From Archegozetes longisetosus (Eukaryota > Arthropoda > Arachnida > Sarcoptiformes > Trhypochthoniidae), in contig JAEMBT020000009.1 of the NCBI GenBank assembly GCA_018873245.2, positions 14,869,794-14,933,793 of the forward strand: a stretch of 64,000 nt of DNA, in the 5' to 3' direction. The notes beneath the pieces are model-generated. The model was not told where the DNA came from and made no database searches. It saw nothing but the letters and a program-made list of their open reading frames with translations. How positions within the stretch are numbered: the first letter of the stretch is position 1; each line of letters starts with the position of its first letter. Positions 1 through 12,056 of the stretch are shown piece after piece. Both the position numbers and the translations under genes were made by a program.

Positions 1-417
1 ACCAAATGAAAATTTATAAAATAAGCGTTTCACTGTTTATTCACATGCTCCAAATAAAGTAGGAAATTCAGATTTATTTTGCCGAATAACAAAATTTTTA
101 ATAATTAGTATTCCGGTAAAGCGCTTGACAATTTAAATGCGCACTAAATCTTATAAATTTTAAAAATGTTTGCTAAAGCGACGATTTTCTTTCACAGTAG
201 TCGACTATTTTATTCTTAACGAATGAATTATTGCTTATTTTCAACTGAATGAAATTTAAAGTTCGATAAATTGTCCTAAAAATTTTTAATTGTAATTTAA
301 CACTAATTTTACTGTTTTGGATAAATTTTCATAAACAGTTTTTCAATTTATTACGTTAAATTAATTTTCTGAGAATTGAATCTATAACCTCGAAAACTTA
401 AGGAAAATTTCACTTAC
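1..417. other. Intron sequence at the left edge
   Basis: AT-rich DNA following the donor at 417 of the minus-strand gene. No further exon is convincing here. Confidence 0.6.
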
Positions 418-536
418 TTTTTATTATCTCGATTCCAATTAATTTTGGAGTCTTTATTGCAAATACACTTGAATTCTTCGCCAGAGTTGATACATTCCAA
501 TTCATCTAAAGTTTCGTAACAATATCTTTGTCCTGA
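418..536 (-). CDS. Exon 8 of the minus-strand gene, EGF-like; gene continues off the left edge
   Basis: A 119-nt exon starting in phase 0 after TTATTTAACAG and ending in phase 2 at the consensus donor GTAAGTG. It encodes an EGF-like half-module with four cysteines (RYCYE, LECINS, KCIC). It joins directly to the EGF-like end of exon 7. A transmembrane or terminal exon should lie to the left of the window. Confidence 0.82.
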
Positions 537-3500
537 CTGTTAAATAAATAAAAATTATCTAGAATTTTTCGAGTAATTTTAAAATTTATAATAATGAATA
601 ATTAGATACTAAGCAAAAGTACCTGTTGTATATTAGTACCATTTCGAGCTGGTAAAGGTAACTTTTTCCTGCAATGACTGATTGAACAATCGCCTTCACA
701 GATACAATTTTTAGTATTTGGTATATCTTGTGTGGGATCAGAAGTACAAGTTTGTAAATCTCCACATATTTTAGTATCAGGACATGGATCTCCAAAATGC
801 TCTAGTTTCAGTTCAAACTCGATTGAAGCAGCCTTTCTATCATCTAATGACTTGAAATATTCAATACTGAACAAAAGTTTGATAAAAGTTGAATAACTTA
901 AATCCATAAAATTGAATTTAAAGCTCCGGAAGTTTTGACTATCTTTCAGTAATTCTTGATCGACGTCGTAACATTTGGATAACCAGTCGCAAATTTTAGG
1001 TCGGATAATAAAATTTTTGAAGGTTCCACTTTTCACTTTCACGCTGTAAGATGATTCGTTCAAGCGTAATTCTTTGGTGTTTTTTATCCATTTTTTATTC
1101 AAAAGAAGTGCAGTTGCTGGAATTTGACTTTCAGCAGTTGCTGTAAATACAGCAAAGCACTTTTAGTTAAAAATCTTTAAAAGTTTCAATTTAGATGCTA
1201 ATATTAATTCGAATTATATAAAAAATTATTTAAGATTATTTTATCTTATAGATTGTAATTCATATACTAGGTAGAGATTATCTGCAATGCCCGAAATCAT
1301 AAATTTTCCTAGCTGAGAGTCAAGACACCAGGATAATAATTAGGGTAAAAATCTTATTTTTATCTTAGTCAGACTTTAGGCAACATTTAGAAGGAATTAA
1401 TATTGATAATAATGAAAACTATTTTACATGTGTAGCTGATGAAAAACCGTACCTTTCTTATAAAAATCATATATTGAGTCAATATAAGGTTATAAATATT
1501 AGATTTTCACCATCTAACGAAAATATAAAAATTCAAATTGGCATATATTACCAAAAATTACTACCATTTGCAAGCAATTTCAAACCAAATAACATCATAT
1601 TGATCGATCCTATTAAATTTTGAGCACTTTCTAGATTAAGAATGATGGAATTAGGATCGAGGAAAATAAGAATCAGATTTCCGGTAATTTAAACCCCTAA
1701 TATCAGATGGAATGAATAGCTTTTCATCAGCTTTTTGAAACACCGGCTTAAGACAGAATCGATGTCAGAAATTGCATTAAAATCAACTTTGATTTGTAGT
1801 AGTACATGTAAAATCTTAGACGAAAATTAAGAATTTGAAATTAATTCAGAGCCTTCAAAATTTACATTAGAGGTTTATTTCGACACAAAAGCCTAGAAGT
1901 TACTGATTTTATTCAATAGTATTGAATATTTGTAAACCTTTGGGCTCAATAAAAGTTTCTTTGAACGTTATTTGAGTCGATCAAATGAATAAATGGCCTT
2001 TATTCAAACAGGAGACCAATCTAATCTGGTATACAACAGATTCAGGATAAAACCGATTTAATTCATCTCGAGTCTATCTCGAAGTTATAAGAATGAAAAT
2101 ATCTTTCTATACAAATTCTTTGAATTCAACTTTTCTTTATATAATTATTCTTTTTAAATAAATCTAAAACTTTAATATAATATATCAATTGAATTAAATA
2201 ATACGGGCAATACGCATGATATTGTGCGAAAAAAACCAAATCTTAATTTAAATTTTTATTAAATAGAATTAAAATAAAATATTTTCTTAATGTATAAAGG
2301 ACAGTTCATAATCTCAGATTTTTATGATAAATTTTCACATAAAAAACTCTGATGTTTAACAGATCTGAAGTCTGTTGTGGAGCTTATTGTAATCAAGTTG
2401 ATGTCTCTTTATTGCTTTTCATGCATCATTTTAAGTTATAATAAAAACTATCACACACTATTTGAAACATTTAGCATATAGAATTAAGACCATTTTCGTT
2501 AAAAAATAGTCTAGATGATTGAAATCTGATATACTTTTGTGGAATTGAAATATCCTTTTACAAACAGTAGAATATTGCTTCGATCTGTTTCAATCTATTA
2601 GTTGATCCTATATTATTGAATTCAAATGTGCTTTATGGCGTAACTATGAATCAACGAAGTATTTTATTTAACCCTTCTTCACGGCTGTGAGGTAAACTGT
2701 CCCTAAGTTCGACTTTAAAAATCTCTCAACAATCAACAAAATGTCGTGATTTCTTGAGAATTTAGGTATTCCTCAGTTATATATCTGACTTTGAACGACA
2801 AAAAACCTAATTAATTTGGACTTATAAATTTATTTTAGAATATTTTTTTCTCACAACACGTCTTTTTGAGGACAGAAATTTCCCTTAACATTGCAGTGCT
2901 TCGTATTTACTACATGTATAGAAGTGTTGTGATGTCGCTACTAGTAATTTGAAGCACTGATGACGCTGTAGCAGATAATAACTACAAATTAATTAATTAG
3001 TTGATTAAAACTTCGAAAACAAGGGCTAACTTTGATTTGTAAATTATAAGGACTAACCTAGAACAGATATAAAACATGAAAAAAGTGGGGTAACATTTTG
3101 CCCCACAGTTAATTTTATGTTTTCGGAAGCTATGACGAAGGATTAAATTCTTGATAACTTTTTCAATTCTCGAATTGAATTGGTTTATAAATTTGTTCTA
3201 GATCTTTCTAATAGAATGATTATTTGAAATAAAGCCTTGACAAAAATTTTGATGAAGTGAATAGGTAAGAAATTAGTCTCTTTTATAATTATTCGATTTG
3301 AAACTGAATACGCAATATATTAAAATAGATATTGGATTCGTATGAATAAATTTGGAAATGATTATAAAATATAACTAAATTATTAATGGTACAGAATTTT
3401 TTGAAACTGAAAATTCTAAATTTTTTCTGGAAAACAATGTACGGTGATTTATCGGACAAATGAAGCGAGCTTACCTTTGAAAAGTACATGGCTATCATTT

Positions 3501-6500
3501 GTAAGATCAAAATTGTTTTCAGATGTTGGAGATAATTGCTTCCATTCATCATTCCATTTAGTAGAAGAATCATCCGTTTCTTTCATTGTACGTAAAAATG
3601 TTTGAATATCATCGGTGAAATTCCATGTTGAAGGTTTTGAATCTACATCAAATTGGAGTAGGAAATCATTGGCTATGCCTATCATAGTATGTTGCTCAAC
3701 AATGAAGGAGATCGAGTAATTTCTGACATTCAAAGCTATAAGATCTCTTATGCAGAATTTACTCTCCTCAAAACCATCACTTTCAAATACTTTTGGCTTA
3801 ATCGTCATTATTGTTTCACTAGATCTTTCATTTAAATTTTCATAACGGACTTTAATTTTCGTAGCTTTACTTTTAGTGACCGAAAATCTTAAGCTGAAGC
3901 AAGTATTAATTGTGCTCAAGTCTTCATTCCTCATAAATGTCAATGAATTATCAATGGATGTCGGATAGTAATAATTTTTTGAGTTTAAATTATTATTATA
4001 TTCAGACCAAGATGATTCAGAAATTCCACTCCAATCGCATTTTTCGCGACGGCAAACGGATTTATAAGATCCCGGTAGGTTTTTATTGTCGGTGTAATCC
4101 AATATCACTGTAATCATAAATTTATTCTTAGTTATTTTTAATCTCACTTGAATCATATATTATGAAAAATTGACATTTTATCTAAGTAATTATTCATTAA
4201 TATTTTTCAAATTTAAAGAAATTACTTTTAATTACTTGCTAAATTAATTTCTGAATAACATGGGTTCATAAGAAATAATCAACTACCAATTTAAATATGA
4301 ATAAATCATAAAAATTTCATTCGATAAATTTTTCTAAATTTAATTTGAATATTTTCATTTTTAATGCGTTTTTATTGAATAAAAAAATTTTATTGCTTCA
4401 GAATCATTTACGTTATACGGCTTAAACTAATAATCATTTAAGGTATATTTACAGTTAAGTCTGAATAGTACTTATTAGAGAATTATTGAAAAGTAAAATC
4501 TCTAACTTTTTAAAACACTATATAGGAATAACAAGTTTCCGAAGAGTCCTCAAAATTTTAATTTTCAATATAGAGTAGTAATTGTTTAAACTGAAAAACT
4601 TTCTAATGATTTAGTGTAATGTTTTATGGCATGACTTTCAGTTTGAACTAAAATTCTAAACTGGTTATAGAATGTCTTAGCACTATATTATACGTCAAAT
4701 TTTCTAATACAATAATTATTCAATCTATTTATATGCAGAGTGATAAAGTCATTGATAGAGAAAATTTATTCTTGACTTTAATTTATATATTTTTTACTTT
4801 TAAATTTAAGTCATAAAAAATTTAAAAACTTTCCTCCCTAGAAAAATTTCATTCTGACAACTCTAATTGATGAAGTGACATGTGAATGAATTTTAAAATC
4901 TAATTATAAAATTTTGTATTCTGCGATAAAAAATGCAACCTATCTATTTAATTTATTCTATTCTAATATAAAACAATTGAATGATGAAAATAAAAATTTC
5001 TGAAAAACATATTGTTTTAAAGCAACTTACTAGTTAAGCCTCTGATTGCTATGAATTCATTGGATTTTGCATCATTAGTATTAATTTTAATGGAGAACTT
5101 ATCAAAATCTGTAGGCTCCACACTTTCGCTCATATTTACCCAAGATTTATATGTACCGGATGATTTATTTTTCGGTGTTTTTATTGTGATATCATTGGTT
5201 CCATCCATCCAATACTTTAGTTGAGAAAAAGTATAAATAGGTCATTTAATTCAGAACTTGATTAAAAAATAAGCATACAACAATCAATCTTATTAACTAG
5301 CATATGCTTTTTAATTATCATAGGTTTAGTTAAGTATCCGGACTATAATATCTTTAAAGATATTTAATGGAAATAAAATTTGAACAAATGATCAGTGAAT
5401 ATATTGGCTCCCAGTCTGGTTGACCAGTCTCCACCTCAGTGCGAGGCGTCCAATGCCAGTGGCAGAACCATTCAGATTTATTTCATCTACAACTTCCTTA
5501 TAAGCCATTTCAAGTTCATCCGGAGTATTGAATCTTTTATCTTTATTAGACCTCTTTATTCTATATATGTCATTGTAATCGCACGGCTTCAAATCAGGGT
5601 TATAAGGCGGGTGTTTCAATTCCTTCAATCGATATCTCACAAAAAATTCTTCAACTTTCGAATGCTTTGCGTGTCCTGCGTTGTCATGAAGTATTATTGG
5701 TCTATCAATCCGTAGTCGTTCAATCGCTGGGAGTATTACTTGACTCAAAAAACCAAAATAAATTTCAAAGTTGACATTTTTATTTCTCGCTAAAATTCTG
5801 TAACCCAACACCCGATTTTATGAAAGGCCACTATCATCATCTGCTTCCAATCTTGTATTGCTGTTCTTTCTTTCGTAGGCCAGGGATACGAATTACGAAC
5901 GCTAGAATTATTTGAAATTTATGACTTTTCAAATCGATATTCTTACGGTGGTTCTTCAGGAACGCGACATTGGTGAGATGTCCAGTAATTCTTAGGGTCA
6001 TAGTATTTGAGCTATGGCTATAATTCTATCTAGCATCCCATGGCTTTTGTATTTTTCAAGGTGTCCAGTACAAATATGAGCATGAATTTAATATTTTACT
6101 CGCATATTTAATAATTAAGAGTGTTTAAATTATAAGCAACCACATGATCCAGTATATTTTACTATAATGCGCAATAATATTTCATAGACATGTTTGCTAC
6201 TCTTGTAATCTCTGTAATATAATAGTCCGGATATTTGACTCAATCTCTGATAAAATTATGTATTTTTTAAATTCTGAATCAAATCTAATTGGATGACTTC
6301 ATTGATTTCTGTTGATATTTTTATATTCAATCAGCTTATTTTATATTTTATAAGTAGCTAATACCTCAAATTGTACAATGACGCTTGTGATATTTTTGTT
6401 TTTACTCCACGGTAGTTTTATTCCAGAACTGCTCAACTCACAACCTTTGGCGCATTTTCGTGAAAAAAACATGAAATCGAATTTTTCATCATTTTGGCTT

Positions 6501-9500
6501 TTTGGATTAACGTACACATTCCAGTTTTTCAAAATAGGTTGTTCATTATTTTGATCATTCTGAGATTTAGCTTCTTGGAAAATTGATGCTTTTGATTGTT
6601 GTGACTTCAATTCATATTCGACTACAAATAAAGTATAAAAAATCTCAATTTGGTTTTATACAGCAAAATCTTACGTTTATATTTTATATGCATTAAAATA
6701 CGGGTGATGTTTTTGAGCAACTTAATTAGAATATGCATTTACGATCCAGACTTAAATGAAAGAATCATTTAATTGCTTTTCATCCCTAATTTGGATAGTG
6801 ATTTGAAACATATATTATGTTTATCCTTGATAAGGGTTAATTTAATGATGTATTGTGGCTCTTCAATAACTTATCTTTTGCAAGATTATTCCTTTGTATT
6901 ATTTTAGGATACTTAGTGAGTGGTTATCTAAGATTTTCAATAAATGCGTCTCTTATTTGAAATACACGTAAGCGTTCTTTTGTCTCATAAATGGATCAAC
7001 CATGTGAAAATAATTCATTCAAAGTAATAATTTAATGAAATTAAACGTATAAATAGGGGTTCAAACTTAAAAGTTATTGAATAAGTACTTTTTAAACAGT
7101 GACTACAACTTTTTAAATAATTGCATAGTCTTCATATTTGTATAAAATGACTTCAAAATTTTGAATATTATTGGTTAACTTTAAACAAAAGAGTAATAGA
7201 ATATTTATATATTGCTGAAAATCTAATCATTATTGAACGAAATGTTTGGAGTGCTCTCACATCCTCAAACTAAGTAAAGATAACGAGAGTTACTGCTGAA
7301 TTCATCTAATTTTGGTTACCTTTTGCTTTTGCAATGATTAAAATTTCTACGAAGTAATCAAGTCAATTACGATACAAGAAGGAATTAGATTTCAAATTTT
7401 ATCCGGCTTCTATGCTAAATTAAGCTTTTAGAATGAATGATAAAAAACAATAGATCTCATTATAGTTAAATTATGCAAGTAAAACTTAGTTGTAGTTTTA
7501 AATTAACATATGAGTTAACACGAAAAGATTCTATATTTAGTTACTTCAATAATCTGATTTGATAGTCAAAGATCAAACAGATAATCAAAGATATTTGCAC
7601 ATACTTTTGATATCTTTAATAGCTATCTTTGTTTTTGTATCTTCACGAAGCAACTTCAATTGGAATGTTTCCAGACTTTCGTATTTTAGGATAAATTCGC
7701 AGAGCATCCATTCATTCGTATAGTTTTGATCAATGTAATTTTTAAGAACATTATGTTTTTTATCATCATGTTGAACTATCACGTATGAAGAATCTTCTGA
7801 TTTTTTAGAGTACCAAAGCTATAAATGATAAATTCAAAAGTAATATTACATTTATAACTCTTATCGAAAGTTTAAACATTTCGAATAATTGAATAGATGA
7901 ATCATTGATTCTCTTATTTTCAATTATTAAAAAACCTTGAAATATTTCATAATGACAAACAAATATTTTACAGGAAAATGAAATGTGTTTATAAAATACA
8001 ATTAAACCTCTAATTAAAAATTTCCTTAAGAATATATGCGAAAAAATTTTAATTTTTGTACGGATAGAGATACTTAATTCAAATATTAAGATTAATATTT
8101 TCAATTAAATTTGGTGAAAATTTATCATAAAAATATTATGAGAATAGAAACAGAAGACTATAGAAATATCAACAAACTTAGTAACAAATTTTCATTCCAA
8201 ATTAGAATTCGTAACATTCTTCCATTTAATTTATTAAGTAAATTTCATCTTCTGCAAACGTATGAATGAACATCATATAAGTGGTTATAACTCAGTGCAT
8301 TTAAAATTGAAAAGCATGTTCAAAATCTTACTTCAATACAAATATGCTTAAAATTAATTAACCTTAATGTCAAAATAATTAAAGCAGTAATAGCAAAACT
8401 CATAATCTTCCTAGTAATTCTATGCTATTACCTAAAATAAAAATCATTATCAACTCTCCAACTTTATATAAAGTAGATTTTGTAAGAATCTAAAATGTGG
8501 ATTAGTTTCTAATTATGTGGAATAATTAATATTTGTGAGTTAATTTCTGAAGTAAGACCTAATATAGACAGCAAGCATTTGATAAATATAATCAGCCTCG
8601 AAATGATCTTTAACAATACAATGTAATCGTTTGATTATTTATTTTTCATACAGCTGAGTTCCTTGTAAGTTGAGTGCCGTGCGCAAAGCACATCATACAA
8701 TTAATAAATCTACTCTATGAATTTAAAATTTCAATTTATTTAACATTGAAGTTAATCTTATTTTAGAGATAGAAATTCTTCATTCCTCTGTTCAAAATAT
8801 CCTTATTCTCTTTACTGAATATAGGTATAAAAAGACAGTAAAAATGCGAAAATTAAGCTAATCTTTTCTAACCTCTCATAGGATATTTTAGCTCACTCAT
8901 ACATATTGGTTTATACGTTATTTAACGTTGAACACTAATTATGGGACTGTTTTCAAAATTTAATATTTAATTTTTCAAGACTAGATTTTTAAATACTAGT
9001 GCTTATCAAAGACTAGGTATTAATCAATCAAGATATATAACTGAATCAATGACTCAGCGCTTTGATCGGCAGCAATTCTCATTCTCATCGATAGATTGAA
9101 TTCTTTGAGCTTTCTCTTGTTTCTAACGAGGGAAGTTCGAGACTATGTAAATAACCGATTTCAAAAATATTTTTATGGCATAAATGACATGCCATATGAT
9201 GTTCGAAAAGGCATACAAAAAAGGCTGACTGCTAGGCATTTATGAGTTATGACCACTCAAAAAGTGATTTTCTATGGCTTATTACTATTGATTGCTATGT
9301 ATTTTGCCTATCAAAATGTACTCCAATTCAGTCAAATTGCTCAACGGATGGCAATACTATTGTTGACAATGAAAAATTTCAAGACGTTTTGAACAAATAA
9401 AAAGATAATCTGAAATTTCATATCTAAAAGTAACTTTCTATATATCGATAGCTCTAATTTTTCGTGTCTATCATGTCTTTTGAATTCAATGGATTTCTAA

Positions 9501-10956
9501 AAAGAATTTAAGAGATAAGATAAATGCGAAAATTTAGATCTACTGATATATAGAAACTTACTCTTAGATATGAAATTTCAGACTATCTTTTTTTATTCAA
9601 ATTGATTTGAAGTTTTTCATTGTTAACAATATTATTGCCATCCATTGAGCAATTTGACTGAATTAGAGTACATTTTGATAGGCAAAATACATAGGAATCA
9701 ATAGCATAGGAATCATAAGCAATAGAAAATCAGTTTTTGAGTGGTCATAACTCGTAAGTGTCTAGTGGTCAGCCTTTCTTTATATGCCTTTTCGAACATC
9801 ATATGATATGTTATTTATGCCATAAAAATATTTTTGAAAACAGTTATTGTATAGTCCCTAAGTTTCCTCGTAATTTCAAGTTTTGGGATGTAATCAGTGG
9901 ACCAGTAATTTTTATACATCTTTTGTTGATTTTTGCCCAAAAATCTTCGATTGATCTCAATTGTGGAACATTTGGTGCATTCATATCCTTGGTAACAAAC
10001 ACATTGTGTTCATTAAATGTTTTGAGAGTTTCATTTGCATAATAACTGGAAGCCAAATCAGTCCGAAACAAATAGTCCAAATGGTTTTCTTGGAAAAAGG
10101 CACGAAACGTTTAATTATACAATACTCAGAATAAGTTTTGCACTCAGAGATCGCATAAAGAACGCCCATCAACGAACGCAATAAAGTTTTCGATCTTGTT
10201 TAAGAGCATTTTTAGCGATTTTAGTACTTGATCTTTAGCCCTTTTTAATGAAAAATTATTGTCCACTCTTTCGATAATTCGATATATAGTACTTTTTCCG
10301 ATATTCATTGATTTAAAGTGATTAAAAGTGAATGATTTACACTTTTCTCTATTTGCTTTATAGAGAGCGCCAATTATTTCTTGTCGCTTATCTTTATTTA
10401 ATTGATCCAAATTTTATTTGAAAGATAATCTCAAAGAATAAAAGATATGTAAGCAAATAGCAGAATCTAATCTACAGTTTGATTCATAATTTGTTTTAAT
10501 TGCCCACAAATAGCGATCTTTTTGAATAGTTTTATTCATTTCCATTAATTAGTGTTCAGACGTTATAAATCTTTAAAGTATTTCTTACTACTTTGTATTT
10601 TGTATAGAACAAATTACCTTAAAGCCGAGCTTGAAATAACCTGAGTTTTCCTTAACTTCTTGCTTAAAAGTATCTTTCAATTTCCAAGTAATAGCATTAT
10701 TTTCCTTAACATAATAATATTGTGTTCTTCTACCACTAAACGAATCTTCGATGTCTTCAAGAGGCCAACCCTTCTCTACAAGTTCCCATCCATTAGGAAC
10801 TAAACTATAAATTGGGCCTGAAGGGAAAAACATATTTTTAAAAATTTCATAGCCAATAGAAACGAATTTATGATATTAAAACGTTTATAAATCTTATTTA
10901 AAATAACTAACCATGAAGTAAGCATAGAGCTAAATAGTACAACGTAATTTTGAAAT
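418..10956 (-). CDS. Multi-exon gene for a secreted protein with EGF-like modules; family not recognised
   Basis: Eight coding exons on the minus strand, in order: 10956-10912, 10817-10618, 7818-7605, 6621-6365, 5214-5031, 4107-3475, 1140-623 and 536-418. Every intron has GT donor and AG acceptor, and the phases join without a stop at all seven junctions (1,0,1,0,1,1,0), giving about 720 codons. The first visible exon is hydrophobic and looks like a signal peptide. The middle exons are polar, with scattered Cys and N-glycosylation sites. The last two are Cys-dense and EGF-like. The last donor leaves phase 2, so the gene continues beyond the left edge. No in-frame ATG precedes the signal exon, so an upstream exon is missing. 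Introns hold a TTAA MITE, a mariner and a DD36E transposon. Secretion is inferred; function is unknown. The exon structure is well supported. Confidence 0.82.
623..1140 (-). CDS. Exon 7 of the minus-strand gene, with an EGF-like module
   Basis: A 518-nt exon after acceptor TGTATTTACAG, ending in phase 0 at CAG|GTACTT. The first part resembles the style of exon 6 (RPKICDWLSKCYDV). The last third is a Cys-dense, EGF-like module with seven cysteines in about 40 residues (DPC, KIC, QTC, NCIC, GDC, SHC). N-glycosylation sites NES and NGT are present. Confidence 0.85.
1141..2667. other. Intron, no gene seen
   Basis: AT-rich intron between exons 6 and 7 of the minus-strand gene. It has short reading frames only and no splice-flanked coding stretch that I trust. 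Confidence 0.6.
2668..3146. mobile_element. TTAA-flanked MITE, copy A
   Basis: A ~480-bp non-coding element bounded by TTAA on both sides. The left end reads CCCTTCTTCACGGCTGTGAG. The right end, read inward, starts TCCTTCGTCATAGCTTCCG and reaches CTGTGGGG after an extra ~30 bases. TTAA targets and CCC-type ends are typical of piggyBac-related elements. Three more copies are at 15029, 20868 and 39801. It lies in the intron between exons 6 and 7. Confidence 0.75.
3475..4107 (-). CDS. Exon 6 (largest) of the minus-strand EGF-like gene
   Basis: A 633-nt exon between acceptor TTATGATTACAG and donor AAAG|GTAAGC, entering and leaving in phase 1. It carries four cysteines (VCRREKCDW, NTCFSL, KFCIRD) and N-glycosylation sites (NYS, NFT, NDS). 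Alternating hydrophobic and polar residues (SLRFSV, ISFIVE, FLLQFDV) suggest a beta-sandwich-type extracellular domain, but I cannot assign it to a family. Confidence 0.85.
5031..5214 (-). CDS. Exon 5 of the minus-strand EGF-like gene
   Basis: A 184-nt exon opening in phase 0 after CAACTAAAG and ending in phase 1 at the consensus donor GTAAGT. It encodes a Ser/Thr/Lys-rich, cysteine-free segment beginning YWMDGTND. The intron just upstream of it (5215-6364) contains a complete but dead mariner element. Confidence 0.76.
5330..6240 (-). mobile_element. Dead mariner (DD34D) element with terminal inverted repeats
   Basis: The inverted repeats read inward as AAGTATCCGGACTAT (left, about 5332-5346) and AAATATCCGGACTAT (right, about 6222-6236 on the other strand). 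The ~0.9-kb body contains a decayed mariner transposase on the minus strand. It sits in the intron between exons 4 and 5 of the minus-strand gene. Confidence 0.8.
5392..5930 (-). pseudogene. Mariner transposase relic
   Basis: The C-terminal half is open (5811-5392) and contains HDNAGHAKH, then HPPYNPDLKPCDY, the second and third catalytic Asp motifs with 34 residues between them (DD34D). Upstream, a frame with KERTAIQDWKQMMIVAFHK matches the region of the first catalytic Asp, but the aspartate is His here. A one-base shift near 5812-5818 separates the two frames, and a stop precedes the N-terminal part. The transposase is inactive. Confidence 0.82.
6365..6621 (-). CDS. Exon 4 of the minus-strand EGF-like gene
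   Basis: A 257-nt exon after acceptor TATTTGTAG, ending in phase 0 at GAG|GTATTA. Its first two bases complete an isoleucine codon with the last base of exon 3. It encodes a Gln/Asn/Lys-rich segment followed by a Cys pair (KCAKGCEL). Domain not recognised. Confidence 0.78.
7605..7818 (-). CDS. Exon 3 of the minus-strand EGF-like gene
   Basis: A 214-nt exon that begins in phase 0 after acceptor TTTATAG and ends in phase 1 at the donor GTATGTG. An alternative acceptor (AAATCAG, 16 bases inside) would break the frame with exon 2, which decides for the longer exon. The protein is charged (VQHDDKKHN, REDTKTK) with a single Cys. Domain not recognised. Confidence 0.75.
7819..9109. other. Intron, no gene seen
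   Basis: AT-rich part of the intron between exons 2 and 3. Nothing recognised. Confidence 0.55.
9110..9890. repeat. Long inverted duplication flanking a DD36E transposase relic
   Basis: The left arm (about 9110-9485) is repeated in reverse orientation at about 9503-9890 with a tiny loop around 9486-9502. Shared blocks include TTTTTATGGCATAAAT, ATGATGTTCGAAAAGGCAT and GAAATTTCA. The outer part of the right arm runs into the C-terminal coding end of the transposase relic at 9844, so the left arm is an inverted copy of that transposon's tail. Moderate divergence between arms. Confidence 0.8.
9844..10410 (-). pseudogene. Tc1/mariner-type transposase relic (DD36E spacing)
   Basis: Three fragments in different frames make up a transposase. 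The N-terminal helix-turn-helix region is at 10410-10144 (IGKSTIYRII). It is followed by FVDGRS as a probable first catalytic Asp. The C-terminal part at 10080-9844 has RTDLASSYY and then NVPQLRSIEDFW, with 36 residues between the second Asp and the Glu. Frameshifts near 10,080-10,180 inactivate it. It lies in the intron between exons 2 and 3 of the minus-strand gene. Confidence 0.8.
10618..10817 (-). CDS. Exon 2 of the minus-strand EGF-like gene
   Basis: A 200-nt exon between acceptor TTCCCTTCAG and donor AAG|GTAATT. It encodes a polar, tryptophan- and tyrosine-containing stretch (for example NGWELVEKGW, then RRTQYYYV) with no cysteine. It ends in phase 0. It would be the N-terminus of the mature secreted protein. 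No known domain recognised. Confidence 0.75.
10912..10956 (-). CDS. Signal-peptide exon of the minus-strand EGF-like gene
   Basis: About 15 residues with the hydrophobic run LYYLALCLLHG, ending in phase 1 at the donor GTTAGT. The frame is fixed by the next exon, whose first two bases complete the glycine codon. An in-frame TAA lies a few bases upstream and there is no in-frame ATG. I therefore place an AAG acceptor at 10957 and expect the start codon in an exon further upstream (above 10,960). The exact 5' boundary is the weakest part of the model. Confidence 0.55.
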
Positions 10957-12056
10957 CTTAATGATCTGAAATCAGAATTTCTCTACTTTTAAAATCAATC
11001 CTATTTGCATACTAGAATTACGTTAATTCCTTTTATTATATATTATGGAGGAAAATTCAAATTATAAAATTTAGATGGAAATCACGAAATCCTCGTATTA
11101 ATAGATATAAGATTTTTCTATCTTTAATGTTGATTCCTAGAGAGATTATTGAGACCAGGAGCATTAAGACATAGGATCTAATTCTACAATTCGTCCAGGA
11201 TTATCCTGAAATAATCTTGATATTCGTGTCTTAATTCTTTACTAAAGATTCAGTTTATATGACTTCGATAAATTTAGAAATTTAAACTGATCAAATAATC
11301 AGGAATACTTATGTGAACTTTAAAAAAGATTTACACAGCATTGTAAATAAATGCCATGGATGGACAGGTAAAACTTTCAGTTAGAGTCCAGACACACTCC
11401 TTCATGAAAGTACTTGTGCGTACTTTCATAAGAAATCCGCCCCATCCGATTTTTATGAAACACGGTGCGAGTATTAAGGTTCATTAGTGGTTTTATTTTT
11501 ATTTATTTATTTATTTTTAGAATATGCCACAGGGGCGAACAAAACACTTAAAAGTTCAAATGTTTAAAGGCTTATAACTCGAAAACTGTTAGACCTAACT
11601 TGGTGAAAATTTGCATACTATGAGACAATAATCTCTATTCAATGACAGTATGAAGTTTACATTTTACTCATTATAAAGGGATGATTTAAAAGTTAAATAT
11701 CAAAAATTTCATTTGAAGTGTCGTCCTTCGAGATCGGACCCAATCTCTTTTGGTTTTATATTTAAAACACCATCAGTTATATATTTGTTAAAGATTGAGT
11801 CCGATCTCGGAGAGCAATAGATTGAAAAGTCGCAAAAACTTTTCATATATACATACTAAATCCATCTTGAAGAATTTTTTGCCAATTGGTTTATTTCTTT
11901 TGCCCAAAATAGTACTTATTGAGATTTACTATCAAAGCCCGAGATTATACTGTTTGAATCTTGCTCTTATTAATATTTCAAGCGAGTACAACAGCAAAGA
12001 ACAAGTTTAATACTTTTAGTAGAAAGTTTTCTATCATGAAGTTTATAACACTTTAA
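10957..12056. other. Region upstream of the minus-strand signal exon; no gene recognised
   Basis: It should hold the missing first exon(s) of the minus-strand gene. A T/ATTT-rich tract is at about 11,493-11,518. A short palindrome (CGAGATCGGACCCAATCT near 11,709, inverse near 11,790-11,812) marks a further small inverted-repeat element. Confidence 0.45.

Noticed and set aside
5395-5715. 106-codon plus-strand frame
   Set aside because: Antisense shadow of the mariner transposase relic.
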